Shown piece by piece: positions 6,616-14,329 of a DNA stretch of 25,590 nt (position 1 is its first letter; each line of letters starts with the position of its first letter). Made by a program: the position numbers and the translations under genes. The stretch is from an uncultured Clostridia bacterium (GTDB lineage: Bacteria; Bacillota; Clostridia; Christensenellales; Borkfalkiaceae). The stretch spans positions 1-25,590 of the forward strand of contig CAKQKN010000085.1 in assembly GCA_934249215.1 (NCBI GenBank), written 5' to 3'. The notes under the pieces were generated by a model that was not told the DNA's origin, made no database searches, and worked only from the letters and a program-made list of their open reading frames with translations.

Positions 6616-7923
6616 ATGAAATATTATCTTGCAATCGATCTCGGCGCGTCGAGCGGCAGACACATCGTCGGTTACGAGCGCGACGGGAAAATATTCCTCG
6701 ACGAAATTTACCGTTTTAAAAACGGTATGAAGCGCGAAAACGGAAGCCTTGTCTGGGACACGGAAGAGATTTTCGGGCACGTCAAAAACGGCATTAAGAA
6801 AGCCGCGGAAAAATACGGCAAAATCGAGAGTTTGTCGATCGATACCTGGGGCGTCGATTACGTGCTTCTGGACGGAGATAAACCGATTTATCCCGTTTAC
6901 GCTTACCGTGACGAGAGAACGCGTGCGGCGAGCGAAAAAGTGCATGAAATCATACCTTTCGACGAGTTATATGCGAAAACGGGTATACAGTTTCAGGCGT
7001 TCAACACCGTTTATCAGCTTTTCGACGACAAGCAGAAAGGGCGGCTCGAGAACGCGACGGACTTTCTCATGATTCCCGAATATCTCGAATATTTGCTGAC
7101 GGGAAAGAAAATCAAGGAGTATACAGACGCGTCGACGGGGGCGCTTCTGAGCCTCGAAACGCGAGAATATGATAAAGAGATAATCGAAAAACTCGGGCTT
7201 CCCGCAAAATTGTTCGGGCGGCTTTGTAAGCCGGGGACGGTGGTCGGGAATTTTAAACCGGAAATCGCGGAAGAACTGGGTTGCGACGTAACCGTCGTCG
7301 CGTGCGCTTCGCACGATACGGCAAGCGCGTTCGAAGCGATCGATTGTCCCGAAAATTCGGTGATTTTGTCGAGCGGAACCTGGTCGCTGATCGGCGTTAA
7401 GATTCCCGAGGCGAACTCGTCCGAAACGTCGATGCGTTCGAATTTCTCGAACGAGGGCGGGAACGGATATTATCGCTATCTTAAGAACATAATGGGAATG
7501 TGGCTGGTGAACGAAACTAAAAACCGGCTCGGCGTTTCCTTTGACGAGATATTCGCGGCGGTCGGGGCGTCGGAGTATGAAGAGATTTTCGACGTGAACG
7601 ACGAAACGCTCGTCGCGCCCGAGAATATGGCGGAAGCGATCGGAAATCTTCTTGAGAAGAGCGGAAAAAAGAAGCCCGAAAACATGGGAGATTTGTTTAA
7701 TTCGATCTTCCACTCGCTGGCGTTCAGTTACGCGGAGGCGACGCGCGAGATCGAGAAAAATCTCGGGATCGAGGTGAGCGCCCTTTACATTATCGGGGGC
7801 GGCGCGAAGAACGACTATCTTAACGGGCTGACAGAAAAATATACGAACAAAAACGTTATACCGATGCCGATCGAGGCAACTGCGCTCGGTAATTTAAAAA
7901 TTCAGATGAGGTGTAAAAAATGA
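6616..7923 (+). CDS. rhaB: L-rhamnulokinase, C-terminally short
   Basis: Phosphorylates L-rhamnulose with ATP to L-rhamnulose 1-phosphate in the cytoplasm, the second step of L-rhamnose catabolism. The 435-residue product shows the FGGY-kinase fold: the phosphate loop DLGASSGR at residues 8-15, SIDTWGVDYVLLD with Asp76 and Asp81, the probable catalytic base in CASHDTASAFEA (Asp234), and the nucleotide motifs SSGTWSLIGV and IIGGGAKNDYLN. ATG 6616 follows GGTGAT. The stop codon overlaps the rhaA start (ATGA, 7920-7923), implying translational coupling. The protein stops only a few residues after the ATALGNLKIQ motif, whereas the E. coli enzyme (489 residues) continues for about 50 more, so a C-terminal segment seems to be missing. 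The catalytic core is intact, so it is annotated as functional with that caution. Confidence 0.93.
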   Translation: MKYYLAIDLGASSGRHIVGYERDGKIFLDEIYRFKNGMKRENGSLVWDTEEIFGHVKNGIKKAAEKYGKIESLSIDTWGVDYVLLDGDKPIYPVYAYRDERTRAASEKVHEIIPFDELYAKTGIQFQAFNTVYQLFDDKQKGRLENATDFLMIPEYLEYLLTGKKIKEYTDASTGALLSLETREYDKEIIEKLGLPAKLFGRLCKPGTVVGNFKPEIAEELGCDVTVVACASHDTASAFEAIDCPENSVILSSGTWSLIGVKIPEANSSETSMRSNFSNEGGNGYYRYLKNIMGMWLVNETKNRLGVSFDEIFAAVGASEYEEIFDVNDETLVAPENMAEAIGNLLEKSGKKKPENMGDLFNSIFHSLAFSYAEATREIEKNLGIEVSALYIIGGGAKNDYLNGLTEKYTNKNVIPMPIEATALGNLKIQMRCKK

Positions 7924-9152
7924 ACAGATTCGAAGAAACGAAAAAAAGATACGCTTCCGTCGGCGTGGACGTCGAAAAAGCGCTCGAGCGGCTTGCGATG
8001 ATTCCCGTGTCGATGCACTGCTGGCAAGGGGACGACGTGCATGGATTTTTGTCCGACGGCGAACTTTCCGGCGGTATCCAGACCACGGGGAACTATCCCT
8101 ATCGCGCGCGTAATTTCAAGGAACTTATCGCCGATATCGACTTTGCGTTTTCGCTTATTCCCGGGAAAAAGCGCATAAATCTTCATGCGATCTATGCCGT
8201 TCTGAAGGAAAAGAAAGACGTGGACGAGCTTACGACCGAAGATTTCAGACCGTGGATCGATTGGGCGAAGGAAAAGGGAGTCGGAATCGATTTTAACCCG
8301 ACTTTGTTTTCGCATCCGATGGTGAAAAACGGGCTTACGCTTTCGTCGCCCGACGAGAACGTTCGCAAATTCTGGATCAGACACGTCAAAGCGTGCAGAA
8401 AAATCGCGGCGGACATCGGTAAAGAACAGGGTTCGCCGTGCCTTAACAATCTCTGGATCCCCGACGGACTGAAAGACGTTCCCGGTAATCGCCTTGCGCC
8501 GCGTATGCGCCTGAAAGAAAGCCTTGACGAGATTTATGCGGTCAAGTATCCCACGGAATATATCGTCGATTCGGTCGAAAGCAAAGTATTCGGCATCGGC
8601 GTTGAAAGCTATACCGACGGTTCGAGCGAGTTCTATATGAACTACGCGGCGATGAACGGGCTGTGCTGTCTGCTCGACAACGGGCATTATCACCCGACCG
8701 AGGTCGTGTCGGATAAGATTCCGTCGATGCTCGCGTTCTTTGATAAAGTCGCGCTCCACGTTACGCGTGGCGTCAGATGGGATAGCGATCACGTCGTGCT
8801 TCTCGAGGACGAACTCAAGGAGATCGCGAAAGAAATCGTGCGCAACAACGCCGACCAAAGAGTGCTTATCGGGCTCGATTATTTCGACGCTTCGATCAAT
8901 CGCACTTCGGCGTGGATCACGGGGATGAGAAACATGCAGAAAGCGCTTCTGTGGGCGCTGCTTATGCCTAACGAAGAAACGACTAAACTTCAGGACGAGG
9001 CGCGTTTTACCGAACTTATGTATCTCAACGAAAAGATGAAAACGTTCCCGTTCGGCGACGTCTGGGAAGAATATCTTAAACGCCAGAACGTCGAAGAAGA
9101 TTATTTCGAAGCAGTCGAAAAATATGAAAAGGAGATTTCGGACAGAAAATGA
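7920..9152 (+). CDS. rhaA: L-rhamnose isomerase
   Basis: Interconverts L-rhamnose and L-rhamnulose in the cytoplasm, the first step of the pathway. The 410 residues match the E. coli enzyme from end to end by recalled sequence: PVSMHCWQGDDVHGF near residue 29, GIQTTGNYPYRARN, LIPGKKRINLHAIY, the WIPDGLKD segment, and VESKVFGIGVESYTDGSSEFY. Metal-site residues are present: His256 in NGHYHPTEV and Asp288/Asp290 in RWDSDHVVLL, followed by GLDYFDASINR. The start overlaps the end of rhaB by four bases and has GAGGTG upstream; the stop overlaps the rhaD start in the same way. Nothing is missing or unusual in length. Manganese or other divalent ion dependence is known for the family. Confidence 0.97.
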   Translation: MNRFEETKKRYASVGVDVEKALERLAMIPVSMHCWQGDDVHGFLSDGELSGGIQTTGNYPYRARNFKELIADIDFAFSLIPGKKRINLHAIYAVLKEKKDVDELTTEDFRPWIDWAKEKGVGIDFNPTLFSHPMVKNGLTLSSPDENVRKFWIRHVKACRKIAADIGKEQGSPCLNNLWIPDGLKDVPGNRLAPRMRLKESLDEIYAVKYPTEYIVDSVESKVFGIGVESYTDGSSEFYMNYAAMNGLCCLLDNGHYHPTEVVSDKIPSMLAFFDKVALHVTRGVRWDSDHVVLLEDELKEIAKEIVRNNADQRVLIGLDYFDASINRTSAWITGMRNMQKALLWALLMPNEETTKLQDEARFTELMYLNEKMKTFPFGDVWEEYLKRQNVEEDYFEAVEKYEKEISDRK

Positions 9153-9958
9153 AAAACATTCTTACCGCGCCGTTCATTAAGGAGATGATCGACGTTACCG
9201 CGAACATGTACAGACAGGGCTGGGACGAAAGAAACGGCGGAAACATAAGCTATCTGCTCGACGAAAAGGAGCTTTCCGAATATCCCGATCTTAATTCGGT
9301 TATCCGCGAGATTCCCATCGGGTTTACCGCGGAAAAACTCGTCGGCAAATATTTCCTCGTTACCGGAACGGGCAAATATTTCAAAAACGTGGCGGGTGCG
9401 CCCGCGACCAACCTCGGAATTTTCAGAATCGGGAAAGACGGGGCGACCGCGGAACTTCTGTGGGGGTATGACGACGGCGGAAAGTTTACGTCCGAACTTC
9501 CCGCGCACCTTATGACGCACATGGTGCGCCTTGAAAAAGACCCCGCGCACAGAATCGTTATGCACACTCATCCCACTTATACGATCGTGATGAGTTCTAT
9601 TCTGCCCGTGGACGAGAATTTGTTCACGCACACGCTCTGGCAGTTCAATACCGAAGCGATCGTCGTGTTCCCCGACGGCGTGGGCGTTCTGCCCTGGATG
9701 GTCTGCGGGACCAACGAGATAGGCGAGGCGACCGCCGAAAAGATGAACGAACACAGGCTCGTCGTGTGGACGAATCATGGAATTTACGGAACGGGTAAGG
9801 ATATGGACGAAACGTTCGGACTTATCGAAACGGTGGAAAAGACGGCGCAACTTTACGTTCTTGCCGGCGATAAAGTGGTCAACAAGATCACCGACGACGA
9901 GTTGAAGTTGCTTTGTAAGAGGTTCGATCTTACTCCGAGAAAGGGGATTATCGATTGA
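9149..9958 (+). CDS. rhaD: L-rhamnulose-1-phosphate aldolase
   Basis: Splits L-rhamnulose 1-phosphate into dihydroxyacetone phosphate and L-lactaldehyde. The 269 residues are the normal size of this class II, zinc-dependent aldolase. Visible signatures are GWDERNGGNISY near residue 24, the catalytic Glu116 in SELPAHLMTH, the zinc ligands His139 and His141 in VMHTHPTY and His210 in WTNHGIYGTG, and VVFPDGVGVLPWMVCG before the third ligand. The start overlaps the rhaA stop (ATGA, 9149-9152), so the three enzymes should be made from one message. No lactaldehyde reductase or rhamnose mutarotase gene follows; the operon ends at a terminator about 30 bases downstream. L-lactaldehyde disposal must be encoded elsewhere. 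Confidence 0.97.
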   Translation: MKNILTAPFIKEMIDVTANMYRQGWDERNGGNISYLLDEKELSEYPDLNSVIREIPIGFTAEKLVGKYFLVTGTGKYFKNVAGAPATNLGIFRIGKDGATAELLWGYDDGGKFTSELPAHLMTHMVRLEKDPAHRIVMHTHPTYTIVMSSILPVDENLFTHTLWQFNTEAIVVFPDGVGVLPWMVCGTNEIGEATAEKMNEHRLVVWTNHGIYGTGKDMDETFGLIETVEKTAQLYVLAGDKVVNKITDDELKLLCKRFDLTPRKGIID

Positions 9959-9987
9959 TAGTCTGTTGGGTTTTGTAATATTTGACG

Positions 9988-10021
9988 AAACGGTTGTTGC
10001 GTTGGCGGTAGCCGTTTTTTT
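9988..10021 (+). terminator. Terminator of the rha operon
   Basis: AAACGGTTGTTGC (9988-10000) pairs fully with GCGGTAGCCGTTT (10005-10017) if G-U pairs are counted, with a 4-base loop and a T7 run. It lies 30 bases after the rhaD stop codon. Confidence 0.85.
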
Positions 10022-10082
10022 GTGCTGAAAAGTCGGTGTATAGGTCGATTATCGCGGTTTTTGATGGGTAGATTGTGTTGGG

Positions 10083-10146
10083 AGTGCGTGGCTTGCGCCC
10101 CTGGATCCCTCGTGAGCCCGTCAGGTGAGTAGGGCTCGGGATGACG
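10083..10146 (+). repeat. GATCCCTCG/CTCGGGATGACG element, copy 3
   Basis: Starts GTGCGTGGCTTGCGCCCCTG, ends GGGCTCGGGATGACG. A type b copy with a slightly damaged first stem. Confidence 0.8.
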
Positions 10147-10182
10147 GGAAGAGAGGAAAGCGGAAGTTAGAGAGTGTGACGA

Positions 10183-10244
10183 GTGCGGGGCTTGCTCCCC
10201 TGGATCCCTCGGGAGTGGGGCAAGGGGTAGGGCTCGGGATGACG
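10183..10244 (+). repeat. GATCCCTCG/CTCGGGATGACG element, copy 4
   Basis: Type b copy; its first stem is GGGG-CTTGCT-CCCC. The middle reads GAGTGGGGCAAGGGG, as in the copies of island 3. Confidence 0.8.
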
Positions 10245-10330
10245 GGAAGAGAATTATGATGTCGATAATCGACTTATAGCGGGGCTTTGTTGTTTTTTTG
10301 AGTTGCGCTTGAAGTAAAATTATGTTGGGA

Positions 10331-10391
10331 GTGCGGCGCGGGGCGCCTAGATCCCTCGTAGGTCGGTCAGGCGGGTTGGCTCGGGATGACG
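10331..10391 (+). repeat. GATCCCTCG/CTCGGGATGACG element, copy 5
   Basis: Type a copy, close to copies 1 and 2, lying just outside the right end of island 2. A further left fragment GTGCGGCGCGGGGCG follows at 10412-10426. Confidence 0.8.
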
Positions 10392-10561
10392 ATTTAGCGA
10401 AGATATAACGAGTGCGGCGCGGGGCGTTTTATTGCGGGTTTTTCAAAAAAAGACGTATTTTTGGTACAAAAAAAGAAAAAACGAAATCGGCGTATATAAT
10501 ATGTCGAGCAGTCGGAAAAAGTCGGGCGAAAGCGAGCGTGGATTTTGGAATTATTTTCCCT

Positions 10562-10577
10562 TTTCCGCTTGCGGAAA
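10562..10577. promoter_or_regulatory. Palindrome overlapping the -35 box, possible operator
   Basis: TTTCCGC-TT-GCGGAAA is a perfect 7-bp inverted repeat that covers the -35 box of the promoter upstream of the glycerol-1-phosphate dehydrogenase gene. A repressor bound here would block that promoter. Confidence 0.5.
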
Positions 10578-10597
10578 CGAATTTTCCGTGATATAAT
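10569..10597 (+). promoter_or_regulatory. Promoter of the glycerol-1-phosphate dehydrogenase gene
   Basis: TTGCGG at 10569-10574 and TATAAT at 10592-10597 with a 17-base spacer, about 64 bases upstream of the ATG at 10661. Confidence 0.7.
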
Positions 10598-10660
10598 CAG
10601 CCCGAAAAAAAGGAAGTTTGCGGTTCGGAAAATTTCGGACGAAACGAAACGGAGGACAAA

Positions 10661-11761
10661 ATGGATATCAACGTCGAATATAAAAATCAAGCGGGTTTTC
10701 CCGTGTTTTTTAAGAAAATCTCGGGCAAGAAAGTGGTCGTGTTGTTTGACGTGAACACGAAAAAATTTGCCGACGAGTTTATTTCTAAACTCAAAAATTA
10801 TGCGGGCGAGGTGTCCGAAGTCTTTTATCCCGACGAGGAACTCGTTCCCGACGAAGCCGCCTGCAAAAAGGCGTTCGAAGGGGCGGCGGGCGTCGATTAC
10901 GTTCTCGCGGTAGGAAGCGGGACACTCAACGATATGGCAAAGTCCGTTTCGACGCGGCGGGGCGTGCCTTGCGGAGTTCTTGCGACGGCGGCGAGCATGG
11001 ACGGTTACTGCTCCAAGGGGGCGGCGCTTATGCGCGGCGGAATCAAGGTGACGGACGAAGTCCATGCACCGAGCGACATTCTTATCGATCTCGAGATCGT
11101 AAGGAACGCGCCGAAGATTATGACCGCCGCGGGATTCGGCGATATTATCGGAAAATATACCTGTCTTACCGACTGGAAAATGGCGAATATCGTTAAGGGC
11201 GAACCGATAAACGAAAAGGCGTATGCGCTTATGGAAAAGGCCCTTGCCGATTGCATGGACGCGTTCGACGGACTTACGCGTTACGAGGACGCCGCCGTCG
11301 CGAAACTTATGAACGCGCTCGTTACGGCGGGACTTTCGATGGCTGAATGCGGAAACTCGCGCCCGGCGAGCGGGAGCGAACACCATCAGTCGCACTTCCT
11401 CGAGATGGACTTCATTCGCCGCGGGGAGAGAGTGCCTTTGCACGGACTGAAAGTCGCGATCGGAACGCTCGTTTCCATTTCGCTTTATCGATATATTAAG
11501 GAAAATCGCGTCGAATTTAACGGCGCGGAGCGCGTTTATGAACTTATAGACCGACTTCCGACCGTCGATAAGGTGCGCGGAATGCTCGAGAAAATGGGTT
11601 GTCCGACGCGTTTTTCGGAAATCGGCGTGAGAAAAGAAACGATGGAAGAGATGATCGAAAAAGCGTATATGGTAAGGGATCGTTACACGGTTTTGACGCT
11701 CGTTCACGAACTCGGACTGACGGAAGCCGTCAAACCGATGATAATGAGAGAATTCTTTTAA
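10661..11761 (+). CDS. sn-glycerol-1-phosphate dehydrogenase (EgsA/AraM family)
   Basis: Members of this family reduce dihydroxyacetone phosphate to sn-glycerol 1-phosphate with NAD(P)H. The 366 residues carry the family signatures: the nucleotide motif VGSGTLNDMAK near residue 86, the TAASMDGYCSKGAAL segment, AAGFGDIIGKYT with Asp161 as a probable metal ligand, RPASGSEHHQSHF with His241-245, and His261 in PLHGLKVAIG. ATG 10661 follows GGAGG. The start is well supported and the length is usual (Bacillus subtilis AraM is of similar size). In B. subtilis the relative lies in the arabinose operon; here it lies after the rha operon, whose aldolase makes the substrate dihydroxyacetone phosphate, but a terminator and a separate promoter stand between. 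It may be cotranscribed with the GH20 gene 134 bases downstream. Activity on another ketone or aldehyde cannot be excluded. Confidence 0.9.
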   Translation: MDINVEYKNQAGFPVFFKKISGKKVVVLFDVNTKKFADEFISKLKNYAGEVSEVFYPDEELVPDEAACKKAFEGAAGVDYVLAVGSGTLNDMAKSVSTRRGVPCGVLATAASMDGYCSKGAALMRGGIKVTDEVHAPSDILIDLEIVRNAPKIMTAAGFGDIIGKYTCLTDWKMANIVKGEPINEKAYALMEKALADCMDAFDGLTRYEDAAVAKLMNALVTAGLSMAECGNSRPASGSEHHQSHFLEMDFIRRGERVPLHGLKVAIGTLVSISLYRYIKENRVEFNGAERVYELIDRLPTVDKVRGMLEKMGCPTRFSEIGVRKETMEEMIEKAYMVRDRYTVLTLVHELGLTEAVKPMIMREFF

Positions 11762-11822
11762 AAAATGCGGAATTAAAATGCGAAAAGCCGCAGAAAAACC
11801 GTTAAAAAGCCGCGAGCGGTAA

Positions 11823-11870
11823 GCGATTTATCATCTTACGGTTGCGGAAATCCCAGTTGCGGTAAATCGC
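11823..11870 (+). promoter_or_regulatory. Inverted repeat in the leader before the GH20 gene
   Basis: GCGATTTA (11823-11830) and TAAATCGC (11863-11870) are perfect 8-base complements around a 32-base interior with two GTTGCGG direct repeats. It ends 25 bases before the GH20 start. Its role (operator, messenger structure) is not determined. No convincing promoter is seen at 11762-11895. Confidence 0.35.
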
Positions 11871-11895
11871 AAACGAAAAAATAGAAGGAGTTAAA

Positions 11896-13485
11896 ATGAA
11901 AAACAAAAACTTCAAGACGGTAGGAATTATGCTCGACGTTTCGAGAAACGCGGTGATGAACGTTTCCGCGCTCAAAAAGTATATCTCGATAATGTCCGAT
12001 CTCGGGTTCAATATGCTCCAGCTTTATATGGAGGATACGATGAAAACGGAGAATCAGCCCTATCTCGGGTATATGCGCGGCGGCTATTCGCCCGAAGAGA
12101 TAAGGGAAATCGACGCGTTTTGTCGGTCGAAGGGAATCGAGCTCGTTCCCGCGGTGCAGACGCTCGCGCACTATACGAACACGAGAAAACTTTCGCATTA
12201 TGCGGACATTTTCGATTTCGGGGATATCCTGCTCATCGGCTCGGAAAAAACATATAAACTGATCGACGATCTTTTTGCGACGATTTCGCACAATTTCACG
12301 TCGAAAAAGGTCAATATCGGAATGGATGAAGCCAATATGGTCGGGCTGGGAAAATATCTCGAACTGCATGGGTTTACGAACCGCAACGAACTGCTCGTTT
12401 CGCACCTTAAGAAGGTCGCGGGAATTGCCGAAAAATACGGCTTCGAGTTGCAAATGTGGAGCGATATGTTCTTCAGACTGAAGAACGGCGGCGAATATTA
12501 TTCGAGAACGCCCGTCCTCGACGAGAGCGCGAAAACCGCGTTGCCGGAAAACGTCGTGCCGATATTCTGGGATTATTATCACGTCGAGGAGGAAGATTAC
12601 GACGCAATGTTCGAGGCGCATAAGAAGTTCGGCAAGGAAACGTGGTTTGCGGGCGGGCTGTGGAACTGGATAGGGTTCGCGCCGAACAATCTGTTTTCCA
12701 TGTCGTCGATGCGCTCGGCGTTAAAGAGTGCGCTCAGATACGGCGTCGATAACATTATGTTCACCGCTTGGGGGGACGACGGAAAAGAAGGCTCGTTCTT
12801 TGCGCTTTTGCCCGCGCTTTACGCCGTTTCGAGATATGCGGTCGGCGAGTTCGACGAAGGCGCGATCAAGGCGGGCTTCGAAAAGAAGTTCGGAATCGCG
12901 TTCGACGATTATATGACGCTCGATCTGCCGAACGAATGTTTTGACGAAAACAAACTCACGTTCCAATCGAAGCCGTTGTTTTACGCCGATCCGTTTCTCG
13001 GAATCATCGACAAAGAACTTGAAAAGAAGGGGAACGCGCCTTACGGCGAGTATGCGAAGAGAATCGCGGAAGCGGGGAAGAAGGCGGGCGAGTTCGCTTA
13101 CGTGTTCGATTACGTTTCCGATTTCGCTTCGGCGCTCGAGTTGAAAGCGGATCTCGGACTGCGGGTCAGAAAGGCGTATGCGGAAAAGTCGAAAGAAGAT
13201 CTTGCGAAAATCGCCGAGGATATCGGCGTGCTTATCGGGCGAGTCGAAAAGTTCTACGAATCGTTCAGGACGCTGTGGTACAAGGAAAACAAGCCGTTCG
13301 GGTTCGAGATTCAGGAGTACAGATTCGGCGGTTTGACGTTCAGGCTCAGGTCGTGCAAGGAAAGAATCGAAAAATATATTGCGGACGGTACGCCCATCGA
13401 GGAACTCGAAGAAGAGGTGCTCGAACTTAAGGGCAAGATTAACGACGTTACGTTCAGGGGCGTTATTTCACCGAGCGGGATCTGA
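11896..13485 (+). CDS. Cytoplasmic GH20 beta-N-acetylhexosaminidase
   Basis: Expected to release terminal beta-linked GlcNAc or GalNAc from imported oligosaccharides. ATG 11896 follows AAGGAG; there is no signal peptide, so the enzyme is intracellular. The 529 residues start directly with the barrel (VGIMLDVSRNAVMNVSAL, then GFNMLQLYMEDTM), with no extra N-terminal domain. The catalytic Asp144-Glu145 pair sits in NIGMDEANMVGLGKYLELHG, as required for substrate-assisted hydrolysis in GH20. Other marks are QTLAHYT near residue 89, ELQMWSDMFFR, IFWDYYH and MFTAWGDDGKEGS, where aromatic residues line the sugar pocket. The C-terminal 200 residues are helical. The architecture reminds me of the single-barrel GH20C-type enzymes of streptococci. 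It may share a message with the dehydrogenase upstream and is followed by a strong terminator at 13541. Confidence 0.9.
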   Translation: MKNKNFKTVGIMLDVSRNAVMNVSALKKYISIMSDLGFNMLQLYMEDTMKTENQPYLGYMRGGYSPEEIREIDAFCRSKGIELVPAVQTLAHYTNTRKLSHYADIFDFGDILLIGSEKTYKLIDDLFATISHNFTSKKVNIGMDEANMVGLGKYLELHGFTNRNELLVSHLKKVAGIAEKYGFELQMWSDMFFRLKNGGEYYSRTPVLDESAKTALPENVVPIFWDYYHVEEEDYDAMFEAHKKFGKETWFAGGLWNWIGFAPNNLFSMSSMRSALKSALRYGVDNIMFTAWGDDGKEGSFFALLPALYAVSRYAVGEFDEGAIKAGFEKKFGIAFDDYMTLDLPNECFDENKLTFQSKPLFYADPFLGIIDKELEKKGNAPYGEYAKRIAEAGKKAGEFAYVFDYVSDFASALELKADLGLRVRKAYAEKSKEDLAKIAEDIGVLIGRVEKFYESFRTLWYKENKPFGFEIQEYRFGGLTFRLRSCKERIEKYIADGTPIEELEEEVLELKGKINDVTFRGVISPSGI

Positions 13486-13540
13486 CGGGTTCTCGGGGTT
13501 GCCGTCGGGGCGTGAAGTGAAAATCATTTTGTGAAACGAT

Positions 13541-13581
13541 AAAAAAAGCTATCGGTTTGGTTTGGACCGATAGCTTTTTTT
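13541..13581. terminator. Strong bidirectional terminator after the GH20 gene
   Basis: A perfect 16-bp stem: A7-GCTATCGGT (13541-13556) and ACCGATAGC-T7 (13566-13581), 9-base loop. The A and T runs allow use on both strands. Confidence 0.95.
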
Positions 13582-13607
13582 GTGCGAAAAATCAGAGAAT
13601 GTCGGGA

Positions 13608-13670
13608 GTGCGGGGCTTACGCCCCTAGATCCCTCGAAAGCCCGTCAGGTGAGTAAGGCTCGGGATGACG
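13608..13670 (+). repeat. GATCCCTCG/CTCGGGATGACG element, copy 6
   Basis: Type b copy with first stem GGGGC-TTAC-GCCCC; the middle AGCCCGTCAGGTGAGTAAGG matches copy 3. Confidence 0.85.
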
Positions 13671-13702
13671 GGAGAGAGTGGCTTGGAGTGAAAAAATCGG
13701 TA

Positions 13703-13825
13703 GTCCTCTCTCGTCTTTTACTCGCGTTGCTCGTAAAATCCACTCCGCTTACGCGCGGCGCGCCCCTTTTGTCGCGTTGCGACATTTCCCCCGTTTGGCG
13801 GGGGAATCGCCCCGAAGGGGAAAGC
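13703..13825 (+). repeat. Folded repeat module B, copy 2 (123 bp)
   Basis: Nearly the same sequence as 4943-5066. Differences preserve pairing: TGTCGC-GTT-GCGACA keeps its stem with a changed loop, and TTCCCCC/GGGGGAA is now fully Watson-Crick where copy 1 has a T-G pair. Confidence 0.85.
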
Positions 13826-13878
13826 TTACAATTTGAAATTGCGCAGAAGGGGAAAGCGGAAGTCAGAGATTGTGACGG

Positions 13879-13942
13879 GTGCGGCGCGGAACGCGCCCGG
13901 ATCCCTCGAAAGTGGGGCAAGGAAGCGGGGCTCGGGATGACG
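13879..13942 (+). repeat. GATCCCTCG/CTCGGGATGACG element, copy 7
   Basis: First stem GGCGCG-GAA-CGCGCC, a 6-bp version that keeps pairing by changes on both sides relative to the other copies. The right half is of type b. Confidence 0.85.
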
Positions 13943-13961
13943 AGTTAGTGTATGTTTGGGT

Positions 13962-14036
13962 GTCCTCATCCGTCAAATCATCGCGAAAATGCTCGATTTG
14001 CCACACTCCGCTTACGCGCGGCGCGCCCCTTTTTTT
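13962..14036 (+). repeat. Partial folded module B
   Basis: Starts TGTCCTCATCCGTC, contains a changed central hairpin (CAAATCATCGCGAAAATGCT then CGATTTG) and then the shared CACTCCGCTTACGCGCGGCG and CGCCCCTTTT stretch, where it stops. Confidence 0.7.
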
Positions 14037-14130
14037 GTGCGAAAAATCAGAGAATGTCGGGAGTGCGCACCGTGTTTTTTGAAGTTGGATTGTGTTGGGA
14101 GTGCGGCGCGGAAGTTAGATTGAGGTTGGA

Positions 14131-14193
14131 GTGCGGGGCTTGCGCCCCTAGATCCCTCGAAAGTGGGGCAAGGAAGCGGGGCTCGGGATGACG
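14131..14193 (+). repeat. GATCCCTCG/CTCGGGATGACG element, copy 8
   Basis: Type b copy with stem GGGGC-TTGC-GCCCC. It is the right part of a ~113-bp block (14081-14193) repeated almost exactly at 14280-14392. Confidence 0.85.
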
Positions 14194-14229
14194 GAAAAAA
14201 TAATACACGTGGAGAGATTAGGCTTTTTG

Positions 14230-14276
14230 CCCTCATCCGTCGGCAGGGCCGACACCTTCCCCGAATTAGGGAAGGC
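14230..14276 (+). repeat. CCCTCATCCGTC hairpin-pair element
   Basis: CCCTCATCCGTC leads into two perfect hairpins, GTCGGC-AGG-GCCGAC (14239-14253) and CCTTCCC-loop-GGGAAGG (14255-14275). From memory this resembles a repeat common in gut Firmicutes genomes; it also shares its opening with the partial module at 13962. Confidence 0.75.
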
Positions 14277-14329
14277 TTAAAAGTAAGATTGTGTTGGGGG
14301 TGCGGCGCGGAAGTTAGATTGAGGTTGGA

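Larger units (their letters stand above)
10039..10278. repeat. Repeat island 2, bounded by the same inverted repeats
   Basis: The left end TATAGGTCGATTATCG (10039-10054) and right end CGATAATCGACTTATA (10263-10278) are inverted and match at 15 of 16 positions; they are the same arms as in island 1. Inside are two full copies of the GATCCCTCG element and no folded module B. A further element copy and a partial copy lie just outside at 10331-10426. No gene is visible from 9959 to 10660. Confidence 0.7.
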
